Position numbers and translations under genes: made by a program. From Eubacterium sp. CAG:252 (GTDB lineage Bacteria > Bacillota > Clostridia > Lachnospirales > Lachnospiraceae): a DNA stretch of 38,700 nucleotides. Under the pieces are notes generated by a model that was not told the origin of the DNA, did not search any database, and saw only the letters and a program-made list of their open reading frames with translations. The DNA lies in NCBI GenBank assembly GCA_000436535.1, contig FR886332.1, positions 60,168 through 98,867 on the forward strand, given 5' to 3'. This document shows positions 25,927 through 34,360 of this stretch, piece by piece; within the stretch, counting starts at the first letter, position 1; every line of letters starts with the position of its first letter.

Positions 25927-26613
25927 TTACTGAATTCCCATCTGTGCCTTAAGTGCTGCAAGCTCATCATCAACTTCTGAATTAGATGGTTCTGCATCAT
26001 ACTTAGCAGCAAGGTTATCAATATTAGAATCCTCTGCTGAAGAATTAAGTTCTGCCATAGCATTAGCCTCATCAAGCATCTTGTTTGCCTTAGCCTCCAT
26101 ACGGCTGAAAGCTTCCATACTATTGCTTGCACCAACTACGCTCGAACCAACCTTGTTGATACGCTCCTGAGCTTTAGCTGCCTTGACTGTTGCCTTGATA
26201 GCTGCTCTTCTTGCCTCAAGTGATGATATATCTTTAACGAGCTTATCGTGCATCTGACGCATCTTAGCTGCATTATCTGCTGCCACATTATAAGCCTGTG
26301 TAAGTGCTGCCTGTGTTGTTGTAAGCTGCTGCTTCTTCTCAAGGAATGACCTTGCATCAGCCTCGTTGCCAGCTCTGAGCGCCTTCTCTGCGTAAGACTG
26401 CATCTTATTAATCTGTGCTGTGCACTCATCAAGTTCTCTCTTAGCTCTTGTTTCCTCTGCCATAACAGATGCTGTCTCAGCTTTAACCTTTCCTAAATCG
26501 CTTTCAAGGTTTCTCATATACTGGTCAATCATCTTCTCAGGGTCCTCACACTTATCTAAAAGTGCGTTGATGTTTGCGCTCATAATATCCTTAAATCTTG
26601 TTAAAATACCCAT
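25927..26613 (-). CDS. pspA: PspA/IM30/Vipp1-family membrane-stress protein
   Basis: This is a 228-residue, nearly all coiled-coil protein of the ESCRT-III-related PspA family, which oligomerises on damaged membranes. Typical features are the N-terminal amphipathic MGILTRFKDIMSANINALLDKCEDPEKMIDQY and heptad-rich helices such as ETRAKRELDECTAQINKM. The start at 26613 follows gggaggatatt; a longer in-frame form is rejected. It is the first gene of a two-gene unit with the SPFH/zinc-ribbon protein. No PspF- or LiaRS-type regulator is nearby. Confidence 0.93.
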   Translation of the reverse strand: MGILTRFKDIMSANINALLDKCEDPEKMIDQYMRNLESDLGKVKAETASVMAEETRAKRELDECTAQINKMQSYAEKALRAGNEADARSFLEKKQQLTTTQAALTQAYNVAADNAAKMRQMHDKLVKDISSLEARRAAIKATVKAAKAQERINKVGSSVVGASNSMEAFSRMEAKANKMLDEANAMAELNSSAEDSNIDNLAAKYDAEPSNSEVDDELAALKAQMGIQ

Positions 26614-26807
26614 AATATCCTCCCATTCTTTAACACAAGTATAATAATGTTCCATTACAAGCCAAAATATTATTCTTCCAATAGAACTAACAAAAATATT
26701 ATACTATATTAATTATTAAAAGTCACTAGTCTTTATAGATATTTATCAGATAATTCTAATATATGTTAGCCTTTTATATATATTTTAAAAAAGTTATGAT
26801 ATTATTC

Positions 26808-27506
26808 TTACTTTTTCTGTTTTAAAGCACGCTTTGCTTCTTTTGCCTCTTCCTTCGCTTCCCTTTTTTCTTCCTTAATCTCTTCCTTAGTCTTAGCCCT
26901 GCCTGCCTGCAATGTGCGGCTTGTGTAATCGTCTATAAGGCTTTCGATAATATTTTTCTTCATATAAACATCAAAACTTAACAGACAGACAAGTGTAAAT
27001 AACTGTAAAAAGTCCCTGTCCTCATCATCACTTACATCTTTAAATGTGCTTTTTGCAAGCTCTGTACTGTTTAACACATCCTTTGATAATGCATCTATCT
27101 GTAGCTTTTCCATGCTGTATATTTCGCTGTATATCGTATCAAGGTCTGGAACTTCATCTGTGTCAAAGAACTTATCAGTAAGTGGATTAAGAAGCTTCTG
27201 GATATCGCTTATTGAAAGTATATTCTTAAGGTAATATATAAATGTTAAAACGTATATATGCTCCTTTGAATATTTTTTCTTTACCGGCGGTGGCAGAAGA
27301 TTGTTCTTTGTATAATTATTAATCATAGTTTTAGTGAGTATCTTATCATCCTCGTGCCTCTTGACATCTGATAAGTGCTCATCCATAAATGTTGTCACCT
27401 GATCCATATAAAGGTCTATATTAGGAACATCTCCCGGTTTAATATAATTAAGCTTCACAAGTCTTTTTAAAAGTGTATTAACAAACTCCTGATTATTATT
27501 ATTCAT
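26808..27506 (-). CDS. DUF1836 domain protein
   Basis: This is a 232-residue protein with a MerR-like N-terminal helix region (LTKTMINNYTKNNLLPPPVKKKYSKEHIYVL), the hallmark of DUF1836, and a C-terminal Lys/Glu-rich coiled tail (TKEEIKEEKREAKEEAKEAKR). It is probably a DNA-binding regulator of unknown target. The start at 27506 (MNNNNQEFV) follows caggag. It is flanked by non-coding DNA on both sides and likely monocistronic. Confidence 0.85.
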   Translation of the reverse strand: MNNNNQEFVNTLLKRLVKLNYIKPGDVPNIDLYMDQVTTFMDEHLSDVKRHEDDKILTKTMINNYTKNNLLPPPVKKKYSKEHIYVLTFIYYLKNILSISDIQKLLNPLTDKFFDTDEVPDLDTIYSEIYSMEKLQIDALSKDVLNSTELAKSTFKDVSDDEDRDFLQLFTLVCLLSFDVYMKKNIIESLIDDYTSRTLQAGRAKTKEEIKEEKREAKEEAKEAKRALKQKK

Positions 27507-28136
27507 ACTTTTACTCCTGATATAATACTGACTTAATGCTACAGTCACATAAAATGCAAAATAACTGCTACACTAATTTCAATCCATAGCACATATTATA
27601 TAGTATTAAAAACCATATATCAAGGGTTTTATTGTGGATGATGTAGTATTGACATATCCAACATATGCCATTTACAGTAAGTTCAGACTAATTACATGGC
27701 TGCTGATACCCTTACTCATCTCAAGAAGAAAATACTGTACACTTTTGGTATGGTATTGGACAAAGTATTCATCTTTATAAGGCAGAATATTCATAGCACA
27801 ATAATTGATATGAAAAAGTTGTAAAGTGGTGTTAAATATATTTACATACTATAAATAAGGCTGCTACACCAGCCATTATTTCTATAAATAATATGCAGTA
27901 AATATTACCAATAACCACATACCATATAGATTATACCTGATACAGCAGCCCACATTTTACAAATATTCTTATCACGCTTAATCATAAGCAGCCTTTTATC
28001 TGCCTGCTTATCCCTGTTTTTTAGTTATATTTTCTAACATATAAACAGAATTTATATAATCGTCTATTCTACCTATTCATATCTTCTTTCTTAAATTTAT
28101 CTTCTAATATAAGCAGAATTTATCTAATAACCCATT
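27507..28136. other. 630-bp intergenic region with inverted and direct repeats
   Basis: No convincing gene is present. A 43-codon plus-strand frame from 27695 (starting MAADTLTHL) has no ribosome site and may be a relic. At 27859-27950, GGCTGCTACACCAG and CTGATACAGCAGCC form the ends of a 92-bp inverted-repeat segment. At 28024-28086 and 28097-28146, two degenerate direct repeats share TCTAA-ATATAA-CAGAATTTAT-TAAT. The rest is AT-rich. The promoter of the DUF1836 gene must lie at the left edge. Confidence 0.4.
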
Positions 28137-28445
28137 TTACTTATCTTTACTATCCGACATAATTCCAAGTCTTTCAAACACTCTGTCATACCCGTCATTG
28201 CCATAGTTCAGTGAACGGTTGACCCTGCTTATTGTAGCTGTTGAAGCTCCTGTCTTTTCTGCTATCTCAAGATATGTCTTCTGTTCCCTTAACATTCTTG
28301 CGACCTCAAATCTCTGTGCCAAAGAAAGCAGTTCATTAATCGTGCATACATCTTCAAAAAAATCATAACATTCTTTAACATCATTAAGGCTAAGTATCGC
28401 TTTAAAAAGTTGTTCTACTTCCTTAGACTTTAACTTATCATTCAT
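28137..28445 (-). CDS. yerC: YerC/YecD-family TrpR-like protein
   Basis: This is a 102-residue protein of the TrpR superfamily subgroup YerC. The N-terminal helices EVEQLFKAILSLND precede a helix-turn-helix, QKTYLEIAEKTGASTATISRVNRSLNYG. YerC regulates few known genes and does not show the tryptophan-pocket specificity of TrpR. The start has no perfect ribosome site, but gagggtttaat precedes the ATG. It lies about 118 bp after the PHP gene on the same strand and may be cotranscribed with it. Confidence 0.92.
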   Translation of the reverse strand: MNDKLKSKEVEQLFKAILSLNDVKECYDFFEDVCTINELLSLAQRFEVARMLREQKTYLEIAEKTGASTATISRVNRSLNYGNDGYDRVFERLGIMSDSKDK

Positions 28446-28563
28446 ATTAAACCCTCAATTCCCGCGTTAATAAATACGTGTTTTTATCTCGTTTTAACAG
28501 TTTAACACAGTAAAGTTTTACAGTAAATACATTTAGCCAAAATTTATTTTATTTTTTTAATTC

Positions 28564-29283
28564 TTACTCATCCCTGCGGCCTATATAAGACTCATAAAGC
28601 CTGTAATCACTGTTTACTATAAGCTCCTCTGGGAATTCTACATCCTCAATAACCTTATATGCCCTGTCAAAGTCGCATATGCTCTCCTTAATATGTGCAT
28701 CACTTCCTATAGATATGCATACTCCGTATTCTTTACACAATTTAAGCATTTTAACATCATTATCATATGCTCCCTGCCTTGGTCCATCAGGATTAAGTGA
28801 TGTATTATTCACCTCAAGCAGAACGTGTTTTTCCTTTGCAGCCTTTACAAGCTTCTCATAATCAACCGGGTATCTTGAATCGTCAGGGTGTCCGATTATA
28901 TTTACATAAGGATTATCCATCGCCTTTATGAGCGCACCTGTATTCTGTTCTACACTTCCCGGCTTTATACATGGAATGTGAAGACTTGCTATAACCACGT
29001 CACACCCCTTAAGTCCATACTCTTTAAGGTCTATATTGCCATCATAATCCATAATATTAGCCTCACACCCCATATAAAGCTTAACGCCATCCTTGTTTCT
29101 TGGAATTATCTTCATATTAGAAAAATACAGTATTCCTACACTTCCCGGCATCTTAGGTGCGTGGTCTGTTATGGCAAGATGTGTAACTCCTGTCTTTGCC
29201 GCATATGCAGCCATCTCATCTATTGTGTTATAAGCATGTCCACTCACAAGTGTATGCGTATGTGTATCTATTGTGTACTTCAT
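28564..29283 (-). CDS. PHP-domain phosphatase (YcdX family)
   Basis: This is a 239-residue metal-dependent hydrolase of the PHP superfamily, close to YcdX in length. Its metal-binding motifs are DTHTHTLVSGHA (residues 6-17), ITDHAP, GCEANI, ASLHIP, GHPD, LEVNN and SIGSDAHI, all intact. YcdX-type proteins bind three zinc ions and hydrolyse phosphate esters; the natural substrate is unknown. The start at 29283 (MKYTIDTH) follows gtgggaa; three extra codons upstream are not supported. Confidence 0.93.
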   Translation of the reverse strand: MKYTIDTHTHTLVSGHAYNTIDEMAAYAAKTGVTHLAITDHAPKMPGSVGILYFSNMKIIPRNKDGVKLYMGCEANIMDYDGNIDLKEYGLKGCDVVIASLHIPCIKPGSVEQNTGALIKAMDNPYVNIIGHPDDSRYPVDYEKLVKAAKEKHVLLEVNNTSLNPDGPRQGAYDNDVKMLKLCKEYGVCISIGSDAHIKESICDFDRAYKVIEDVEFPEELIVNSDYRLYESYIGRRDE

Positions 29284-29371
29284 AATTCCCACTTTCTTTC
29301 ATTAATCATTCATAATCTTCGCTGTCTTATTAGTTGTCATTTTTTTCTTTCTTCATCATAATATTATGATG

Positions 29372-29404
29372 TCAGACCTTTTAACACTGATATCATTATA
29401 TACA
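29372..29404. repeat. Single end of a GGTCAAAAGG-type miniature element
   Basis: TCAGACCTTTTAACACTGATATCATTATATA matches the right end of the palindromic element at 31166-31196 at about 27 of 31 positions. A TATGATGT lies immediately to its left, so this may be an element whose middle has been deleted. It lies upstream of the PHP gene start. Confidence 0.5.
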
Positions 29405-29510
29405 TTTATAAGTCCATCTGCAACGTGGCAAATATATTATAAATGTATCAAACATCCCATAAATCTTTTTTAATCACTGAAAATATGATATACTGTGCGC
29501 AAATAATAAA

Positions 29511-29566
29511 ATGATGCATGTGTCCCAGGTAAAAAAGTCGTTTTATACTTTTGACATTTACATCAT
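29511..29566. repeat. Small palindromic repeat (56 bp), inverted copy of 2326-2379
   Basis: The reverse complement aligns end to end with 2326-2379, sharing ATGATGTAAATGT, AAGTATAAAA and TGGGACAC. The right part, CTTTTGACATTTACATCATA, also resembles the ends of the larger miniature elements, which suggests a common origin. Confidence 0.6.
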
Positions 29567-29611
29567 AAAATAACATACAAAAGAAGTTCACTATATAATA
29601 AATATGATTAA

Positions 29612-29811
29612 AGGGTCAAAAGGTATCATCGATGCATGCTTGCATGCAATTCGATGTATGCCTTAGTGACCTGCACTACACCGGGAAAGTAGCAATTTAC
29701 TATGCGAAGCTAGTAAATTAGCGGATTTCGAGGTGGAGTCAGATTACGGGAATGCGGAGCATGGAGTAATCTGATTAATCATAAATGAGGGGCAAAATAC
29801 CTTTTGACCCT
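29612..29811. mobile_element. 200-bp miniature inverted-repeat element with three internal hairpins
   Basis: The ends are a perfect 15-bp inverted repeat, AGGGTCAAAAGGTAT/ATACCTTTTGACCCT. Inside are three separate strong hairpins: 29627-29656 (TGCATGC/GCATGCA with an outer CATCG/CGATG), 29695-29718 (ATTTACTA/TAGTAAAT) and 29739-29774 (TCAGATTAC/GTAATCTGA). ATAAATATGA occurs directly repeated at 29598-29607 and 29818-29827, which could be a target duplication or an extension of the ends. There is no ORF. It lies 31 bases before the start codon of the SleB-like gene, inside its likely leader. It could be a MITE or a structured RNA. Confidence 0.7.
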
Positions 29812-29842
29812 CATATCATAAATATGAAAGTGAGTTCTCTAT

Positions 29843-30958
29843 ATGAATATTATACATTTACAATTAAAAAACTATATAAGATATACCTCAGTTGCTCTGC
29901 TCTCTGCAATACTGCTTGCTCTGACTGCACTGACACCTCTTACTGGCTATGCTGACACGCAGGCTGACTATGATGAAAATAACCGTCAGTTAGATAAGTT
30001 AAAGCAGGAGCAGGCGGCGCTTTCATCTGAGCTGGACGACCTTAACAGCCAGCTTGAAGCATCTGGTAATTCGCTTAATAACATAACAACACGCATATCT
30101 TCAAAACAGCAGGAAATAGACACGCTCAACAGCAATATATCTGATATGGAGGCTGAAAAACAGAGGCAGTATGATGCGATGAAGCTTCGTATACAGTATA
30201 TGTACGAAAGCAACGACTATAGCTTTATGGATGTGCTTATGAAGTCGACCGATATGGCTGACCTTCTTAAGAAGGCTGACTATGCAAGACAGATATCTGA
30301 TTATGACCGTTCTATGCTTGCCGACCTGAACAACCTTATAACTTCGCTTAACCAGAACAAAGTCAGCCTGAACAACGATATGACAGAGCTTGTATCACTA
30401 CAGCAGCAGGCTGTCGCACAATCTGAAAGCATTAAAAGTCTTATAGGTGCCAAGCAGTCAAAGATAGATGCGAATTCCGAGGGCATTAAAAATGCTGAGG
30501 CGCTTGCGCTTGAATATGAGAAAAAGCTTGAGGAGGAGGCTGCTGCACGACAGCTTGAAGAAATCAAGAAATTAAGCTCAGCCGATGAGATCATTAACAA
30601 CACTCCTATCAGCTATGATACAAGTGACCTTGCCATGATGGCTGCCATTATAGAGTGCGAAGCCGGAAACCAGTCATACGAAGGCAAGCTTGCTGTCGGA
30701 AGTGTTGTTGTAAACAGAATAAACAGCCCTCGCTTCGGAAACACACTTCAGGCTGTCCTGTATGCACCTTCCCAGTTCAGCCCCGTAGCCAGTGGACGTT
30801 TTTCAATAGTTCTTGCCAGAGGTGCCAACGAAGAATGTACACGCGCCGCCAAGGAAGTCCTTGACGGTCACATAACTATTAATGCGCTATACTTCCATGT
30901 ATACAACAGCGAAGTTGATACTGGCGGAACTGTTATCGGCGACCATGTATTTTATTAG
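29843..30958 (+). CDS. Secreted SleB-type cell-wall hydrolase with coiled-coil domain
   Basis: This is a 371-residue exported protein. Residues 1-37 form a signal peptide (VALLSAILLALTALTPLTGYADT). Residues 38-250 are a long PcsB-like coiled coil (QLDKLKQEQAALSSELDDLNSQLE). Residues 258-371 are a SleB/Hydrolase_2 domain with the catalytic Glu region AAIIECEAGNQSYEGKLAVGSVVVNRI and QFSPVASGR. SleB enzymes are lytic transglycosylases acting on peptidoglycan; the coiled coil suggests control by a divisome partner such as FtsEX, by analogy to PcsB. The ribosome site is weak (aaagtgag), and a miniature element ends about 31 bases upstream of the ATG. Confidence 0.92.
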   Translation: MNIIHLQLKNYIRYTSVALLSAILLALTALTPLTGYADTQADYDENNRQLDKLKQEQAALSSELDDLNSQLEASGNSLNNITTRISSKQQEIDTLNSNISDMEAEKQRQYDAMKLRIQYMYESNDYSFMDVLMKSTDMADLLKKADYARQISDYDRSMLADLNNLITSLNQNKVSLNNDMTELVSLQQQAVAQSESIKSLIGAKQSKIDANSEGIKNAEALALEYEKKLEEEAAARQLEEIKKLSSADEIINNTPISYDTSDLAMMAAIIECEAGNQSYEGKLAVGSVVVNRINSPRFGNTLQAVLYAPSQFSPVASGRFSIVLARGANEECTRAAKEVLDGHITINALYFHVYNSEVDTGGTVIGDHVFY

Positions 30959-31121
30959 ATATACTTGTATTACATAGACTTGGGATTATAATAAAAGTAT
31001 TTTCTTTGTAAGATATTTTTGTATCCAAGATAGAACTACACAACATTTTGTCCTATAAGTCACATTTTAAGCTTACTCATATATAGCATAAAACAAGAGA
31101 CCTGCACAATATATTTATTTA

Positions 31122-31190
31122 GTCAAAAGGTCTGAACCCACCTATGAGCAAGCTCATGTGGGTTCAGACCTTTTGACCCTGGTATCATTA
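31122..31190. repeat. Palindromic GGTCAAAAGG-type element between convergent genes
   Basis: GTCAAAAGGTCTGAACCCAC and its complement form a long near-perfect hairpin (31122-31177) with TATGAGC/GCTCAT inside. It is followed by CCTGGTATCATTATATA, the end motif of this superfamily. It lies between the convergent SleB-like and GH43 genes and could serve as a two-way terminator, although no T-run follows. Confidence 0.65.
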
Positions 31191-32861
31191 TATATTACTA
31201 TATCTTATATAATCCACCGTAACATATCCATTTTTATCATTCTTCACTGTATTATTATGGCTTACAAACATACCATTCTTAACGCCTACCCAGCGTCCTG
31301 CCTTTGCTGTGTAGCTTACGGCATCCTGATAGTTCTTTCCGTCAAAGCTTATCTCAAGGACAGCCTCCTCAACAGGCACATTGTCAACTGAAAGTGCCAT
31401 CTCCTTTGTCTGCTTTACACCAGTTCTCTTTACAGTATACTTAAGATAAATAGTCTTTGTATCATCACTAAAAACTGCTGTATCAATAACCTTTTCGTCA
31501 ACATTTTCATCTGTATAAGCAGCTTCACAATCAAAGTTCTGTTTACCCTTAACAGTTCTTAATACATACTTTCCATCCTTCTTAGCAACACCAAGAGCTG
31601 CATAATCCATGCCAAGTGACACAATTCCGGCATAATCACCATCCATAAGTCCGTAAAGACTCATCTTTGTTTCACATGTAAATTCTGGCGCAGGCCACTT
31701 CTGAAGAAGCAGATTGCGGTAATCTCCGACTGGTCTTAAAGGAGTTGCAGGCACTGCATTAAGCTTTATATAAGAACCATTTTCTGATGCATTTCCATAT
31801 ACATCTGTCTTAGTTTCATACCAGCTGTCATCATAGTTCGCATTCCACTGCCACTGCAGCATAAGCTTTTCTGTGTCGAATTCATCCGTTGTATCAGGCT
31901 CACATACAGGATACTTCTGTGTATCAGCAAGCTCCTCTGGTGTCTTTCCAATATCCGGCTTTCTGTATTCCATAACAGGCTCGCCATAATCGTTGCCGTC
32001 CTTATTAACGCCGATTATAGGCCAGTCATTCTCCCAGTGCATAGGCTGCAAATGTGTTATTCTTCCTGCTGCATATACATCCTGAAAATGTAAAAACCAG
32101 TCCTCACCTGTGACAGTATCTACCCACGCTCCCTGATGAGGTCCATTGACAGGAGAGTCGCCCTGTCTTAATACAACCTTATATTCATATGGTCCAAATG
32201 GGTTCTTAGAACGTAATATAGTCTGCCAGCCTGTCTTAACACCTCCTGCTGGTGCAAATACGTAATAATAACCATTACGTTTGTACATCTTAGGTCCTTC
32301 GATAGTTATCTGGTCATTTTCATTACCATCAAATATCTTAACCTCCTCGCCAAATATACCCATACCGTCAGGTTGCATCCTTACAACGTGAAGAACACTC
32401 TTATATCCGATACGGCTCTTTGCAACACCTGCAACAAGATATGCATTGCCATCATCATCCCAGAATGGGCATGGGTCTATCCAGCCTGCACCCGGTCTTA
32501 TATTCACAGGCTCACTCCATTCCCCCCAAGGGTCCTTTGTAGTTGTCATATATATTCCCTCATCCGGCATAGGGAAGCACACATAATATGTACCTTCATG
32601 ATATCTTATAGAAGGTGCCCACACACCACATCCATGAATAGGATTATTATATCTGAATTCCGGTACATGCTTTAAACAGTAGTTAATAACCTTCCAATTT
32701 ACAAGGTCTTTTGAATGAAGTATAGGAAGTGCCGGCGAATTAGAAAAGCTTGATGCCACCATAAAATAATCTTCCCCTACTCTTATTGCATCCGGGTCTG
32801 AATAATCCGCATAAAGCACTGGATTTCTGTAATTACCATTCTGTAAATCTGCTACCCACAT
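31188..32861 (-). CDS. Glycoside hydrolase family 43 (beta-xylosidase/arabinofuranosidase-like)
   Basis: This is a 557-residue cytoplasmic enzyme. The N-terminal five-bladed propeller has the GH43 catalytic residues: Asp base in YSDPDAIRVG, Asp modulator in DPCPFWDDDG and Glu acid in IEGPKMY. The C-terminal third is the concanavalin-like beta-sandwich of xylosidase-type members (RNLLLQKWPAPEFTCETKM). It releases xylose or arabinose from xylan or arabinan fragments taken into the cell. The start at 32861 (MWVADLQNG) follows ggaggttatt; an earlier ATG overlaps that site. No transporter is adjacent. Confidence 0.94.
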   Translation of the reverse strand: MWVADLQNGNYRNPVLYADYSDPDAIRVGEDYFMVASSFSNSPALPILHSKDLVNWKVINYCLKHVPEFRYNNPIHGCGVWAPSIRYHEGTYYVCFPMPDEGIYMTTTKDPWGEWSEPVNIRPGAGWIDPCPFWDDDGNAYLVAGVAKSRIGYKSVLHVVRMQPDGMGIFGEEVKIFDGNENDQITIEGPKMYKRNGYYYVFAPAGGVKTGWQTILRSKNPFGPYEYKVVLRQGDSPVNGPHQGAWVDTVTGEDWFLHFQDVYAAGRITHLQPMHWENDWPIIGVNKDGNDYGEPVMEYRKPDIGKTPEELADTQKYPVCEPDTTDEFDTEKLMLQWQWNANYDDSWYETKTDVYGNASENGSYIKLNAVPATPLRPVGDYRNLLLQKWPAPEFTCETKMSLYGLMDGDYAGIVSLGMDYAALGVAKKDGKYVLRTVKGKQNFDCEAAYTDENVDEKVIDTAVFSDDTKTIYLKYTVKRTGVKQTKEMALSVDNVPVEEAVLEISFDGKNYQDAVSYTAKAGRWVGVKNGMFVSHNNTVKNDKNGYVTVDYIRYSNI

Positions 32862-32913
32862 AATAACCTCCATAATATACTAAACTTAATCTGATATAAC
32901 ATTTCAGATATAC

Positions 32914-32985
32914 TAAATATCTTAAATGTCCCAAATATCGTGAATATCCTGAATATCCTGAATATCCTGAATATCCTGAATACTT
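32914..32985. repeat. Tandem array of eight 9-bp units
   Basis: The unit is TGAATATCC. There are four perfect copies at 32941-32976, with degenerate units on both sides (TAAATATCT, TAAATGTCC, CAAATATCG and a final TGAATACTT). It lies 53 bases upstream of the GH43 start codon. Copy number could vary by slippage and change promoter spacing. Confidence 0.85.
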
Positions 32986-33156
32986 TGCAGCCAGAAAATG
33001 TTTCTACTGACTGTACTGATAGTGTACAACAAAAACTTACTTTTGCCAAGACTTTTGTAAAACATTTTTGTAAAAGAGCGTTATGCATTAAAATTATTAT
33101 TAAATCGGTTCTAAACCTTACCCCCACCATTGACAAAGAACCCCAATTAATAAACC

Positions 33157-33207
33157 TAAAAATCCCCTCAAGCAACAGACCAAAATCATCTGCCACTTAA
33201 AGGGGAT
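33157..33207 (-). terminator. Rho-independent terminator after the SseB-domain gene
   Basis: On the minus strand ATCCCCTTTAAG pairs with CTTGAGGGGAT and is followed by TTTTTAGG. It begins right after the stop codon of the SseB-like gene. Confidence 0.85.
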
Positions 33208-33211
33208 ATTT

Positions 33212-34174
33212 TTAACAGAAATCTTTTTCAATCTTTTTAAGTGTTTCAAGTGGAATAAAGTAGCTTATGCCAAGTGGGTTAAATATCGCACCGGATGCAC
33301 CTAACTCCTCTATCGCTTCAACAAGCTCCTTGTATGAATAAAGCATATTTTCATACTGTCCCTTATAGCACTTATCCATCTCGAAACCATCCGTAAATGC
33401 CGGAATAGCTATAACCTGCTCACCATCCTTATGAGTTACCTGCTCTGTAACATCTATAAAATGATGTGCAATAGATACTTCCTCGTCAGTTTCTTCTTTT
33501 ACACAAGGAACCATATACTCAGAATTGACCATAACTCTTAACATATTGTTTTCTCTCTTGTCAAGAATTTGTGCAATTGACTCCTTATCAGTATTTTTTC
33601 TGAATTCCTGAAAATAAGCTATCATAGCATTCTGTAAGCCCGGATTAGTAACATAGTCATCCCTGAAGAACTCCTCATATGTACCAAATACTTCTCTAGG
33701 AATTACATATTCATTCTTATCGCCATCTGTAAGACGGATATTCTTATATCCATTCCTGTACATATGGCATAATTCCATACCAAACTGCTCTTTATTCTCA
33801 ACACCTACTGATACTTCATAGCCTGAAAGCTTTAACTTCTTCTCAAGTAAAGAAGCATTCTTATTGTTATAAAGCACCATAATATCATCATCAATCATAT
33901 AAGGATATGCAGTTGTGTTGCAATATACAACCCACAGATGCTCTGCATTTCTTAACTTATCTGCCATAACCTTCTCATATATTTTCTCTATTCTGTTAAA
34001 ATATGTAAGATCATTAGAGCTTCCCTTCTCCTTGGCTCTCTGCTTAAGTGTAGGCAGCATCTGTGTCATAACCTCAACCGCATCTGCTAAAGTAAGCTTC
34101 TCCATCATCCCTACGCCATAATCTTCGTCCTTAGTGATATGTCTTACAATATCCTGTATCTTTGTCTGATCCAT
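33212..34174 (-). CDS. SseB-domain protein
   Basis: This is a 320-residue cytoplasmic protein. The C-terminal part (about 200-320) resembles the SseB N-terminal-type domain (MVNSEYMVPCV, IAIPAFTDGFEMDKCY, LGASGAIFNPLGISYFIPLETL). The first 190 residues contain a helical region and a second alpha/beta segment (WVVYCNTTAYPYMIDDDIMVLYNNK) that may be a degenerate repeat. The function of this family in Firmicutes is unknown. The start at 34174 (MDQTKIQDI) follows aaaggaac; a form 42 residues longer has no ribosome site. Confidence 0.75.
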   Translation of the reverse strand: MDQTKIQDIVRHITKDEDYGVGMMEKLTLADAVEVMTQMLPTLKQRAKEKGSSNDLTYFNRIEKIYEKVMADKLRNAEHLWVVYCNTTAYPYMIDDDIMVLYNNKNASLLEKKLKLSGYEVSVGVENKEQFGMELCHMYRNGYKNIRLTDGDKNEYVIPREVFGTYEEFFRDDYVTNPGLQNAMIAYFQEFRKNTDKESIAQILDKRENNMLRVMVNSEYMVPCVKEETDEEVSIAHHFIDVTEQVTHKDGEQVIAIPAFTDGFEMDKCYKGQYENMLYSYKELVEAIEELGASGAIFNPLGISYFIPLETLKKIEKDFC

Positions 34175-34360
34175 AACCAACTGTTCCTTTCTAAACCGTG
34201 TAACATGTGATATATGCATAAGACCACGCTTACCACTTACTAATACACACAAATGTCTGATTGTACCACACATTACAACACATATTGTATATAATACCAT
34301 AAAATGTGATATTATTCAATCAATACATTGTACATATTTTCATATTGAAAATAGTTGCTA

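Larger units (their letters stand above)
32862..33211. other. Intergenic region with 9-bp tandem array, upstream of GH43
   Basis: It contains the tandem array at 32914-32985, then two CTTTTGTAAAA-like blocks (about 33050-33076), and at the right edge the terminator of the SseB-like gene. No gene is called. The open frames here arise from the repeat. Confidence 0.5.

Noticed and set aside
27695..27826. A 43-codon plus-strand frame as an integrase-end remnant
   Set aside because: There is no recognisable motif and no ribosome site, and other frames are equally open. It is noted only in the intergenic description.
32914..32985. 9-bp tandem repeats as a CRISPR array
   Set aside because: The units are contiguous without spacers and far too short, and no cas gene is in the window.
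32940..33196. Small ORFs reading through the tandem array on both strands
   Set aside because: Their low-complexity starts (Asn-Ile-Leu or Phe-Arg-Ile repeats) come from the 9-bp unit, and no ribosome site or homologous sequence follows.
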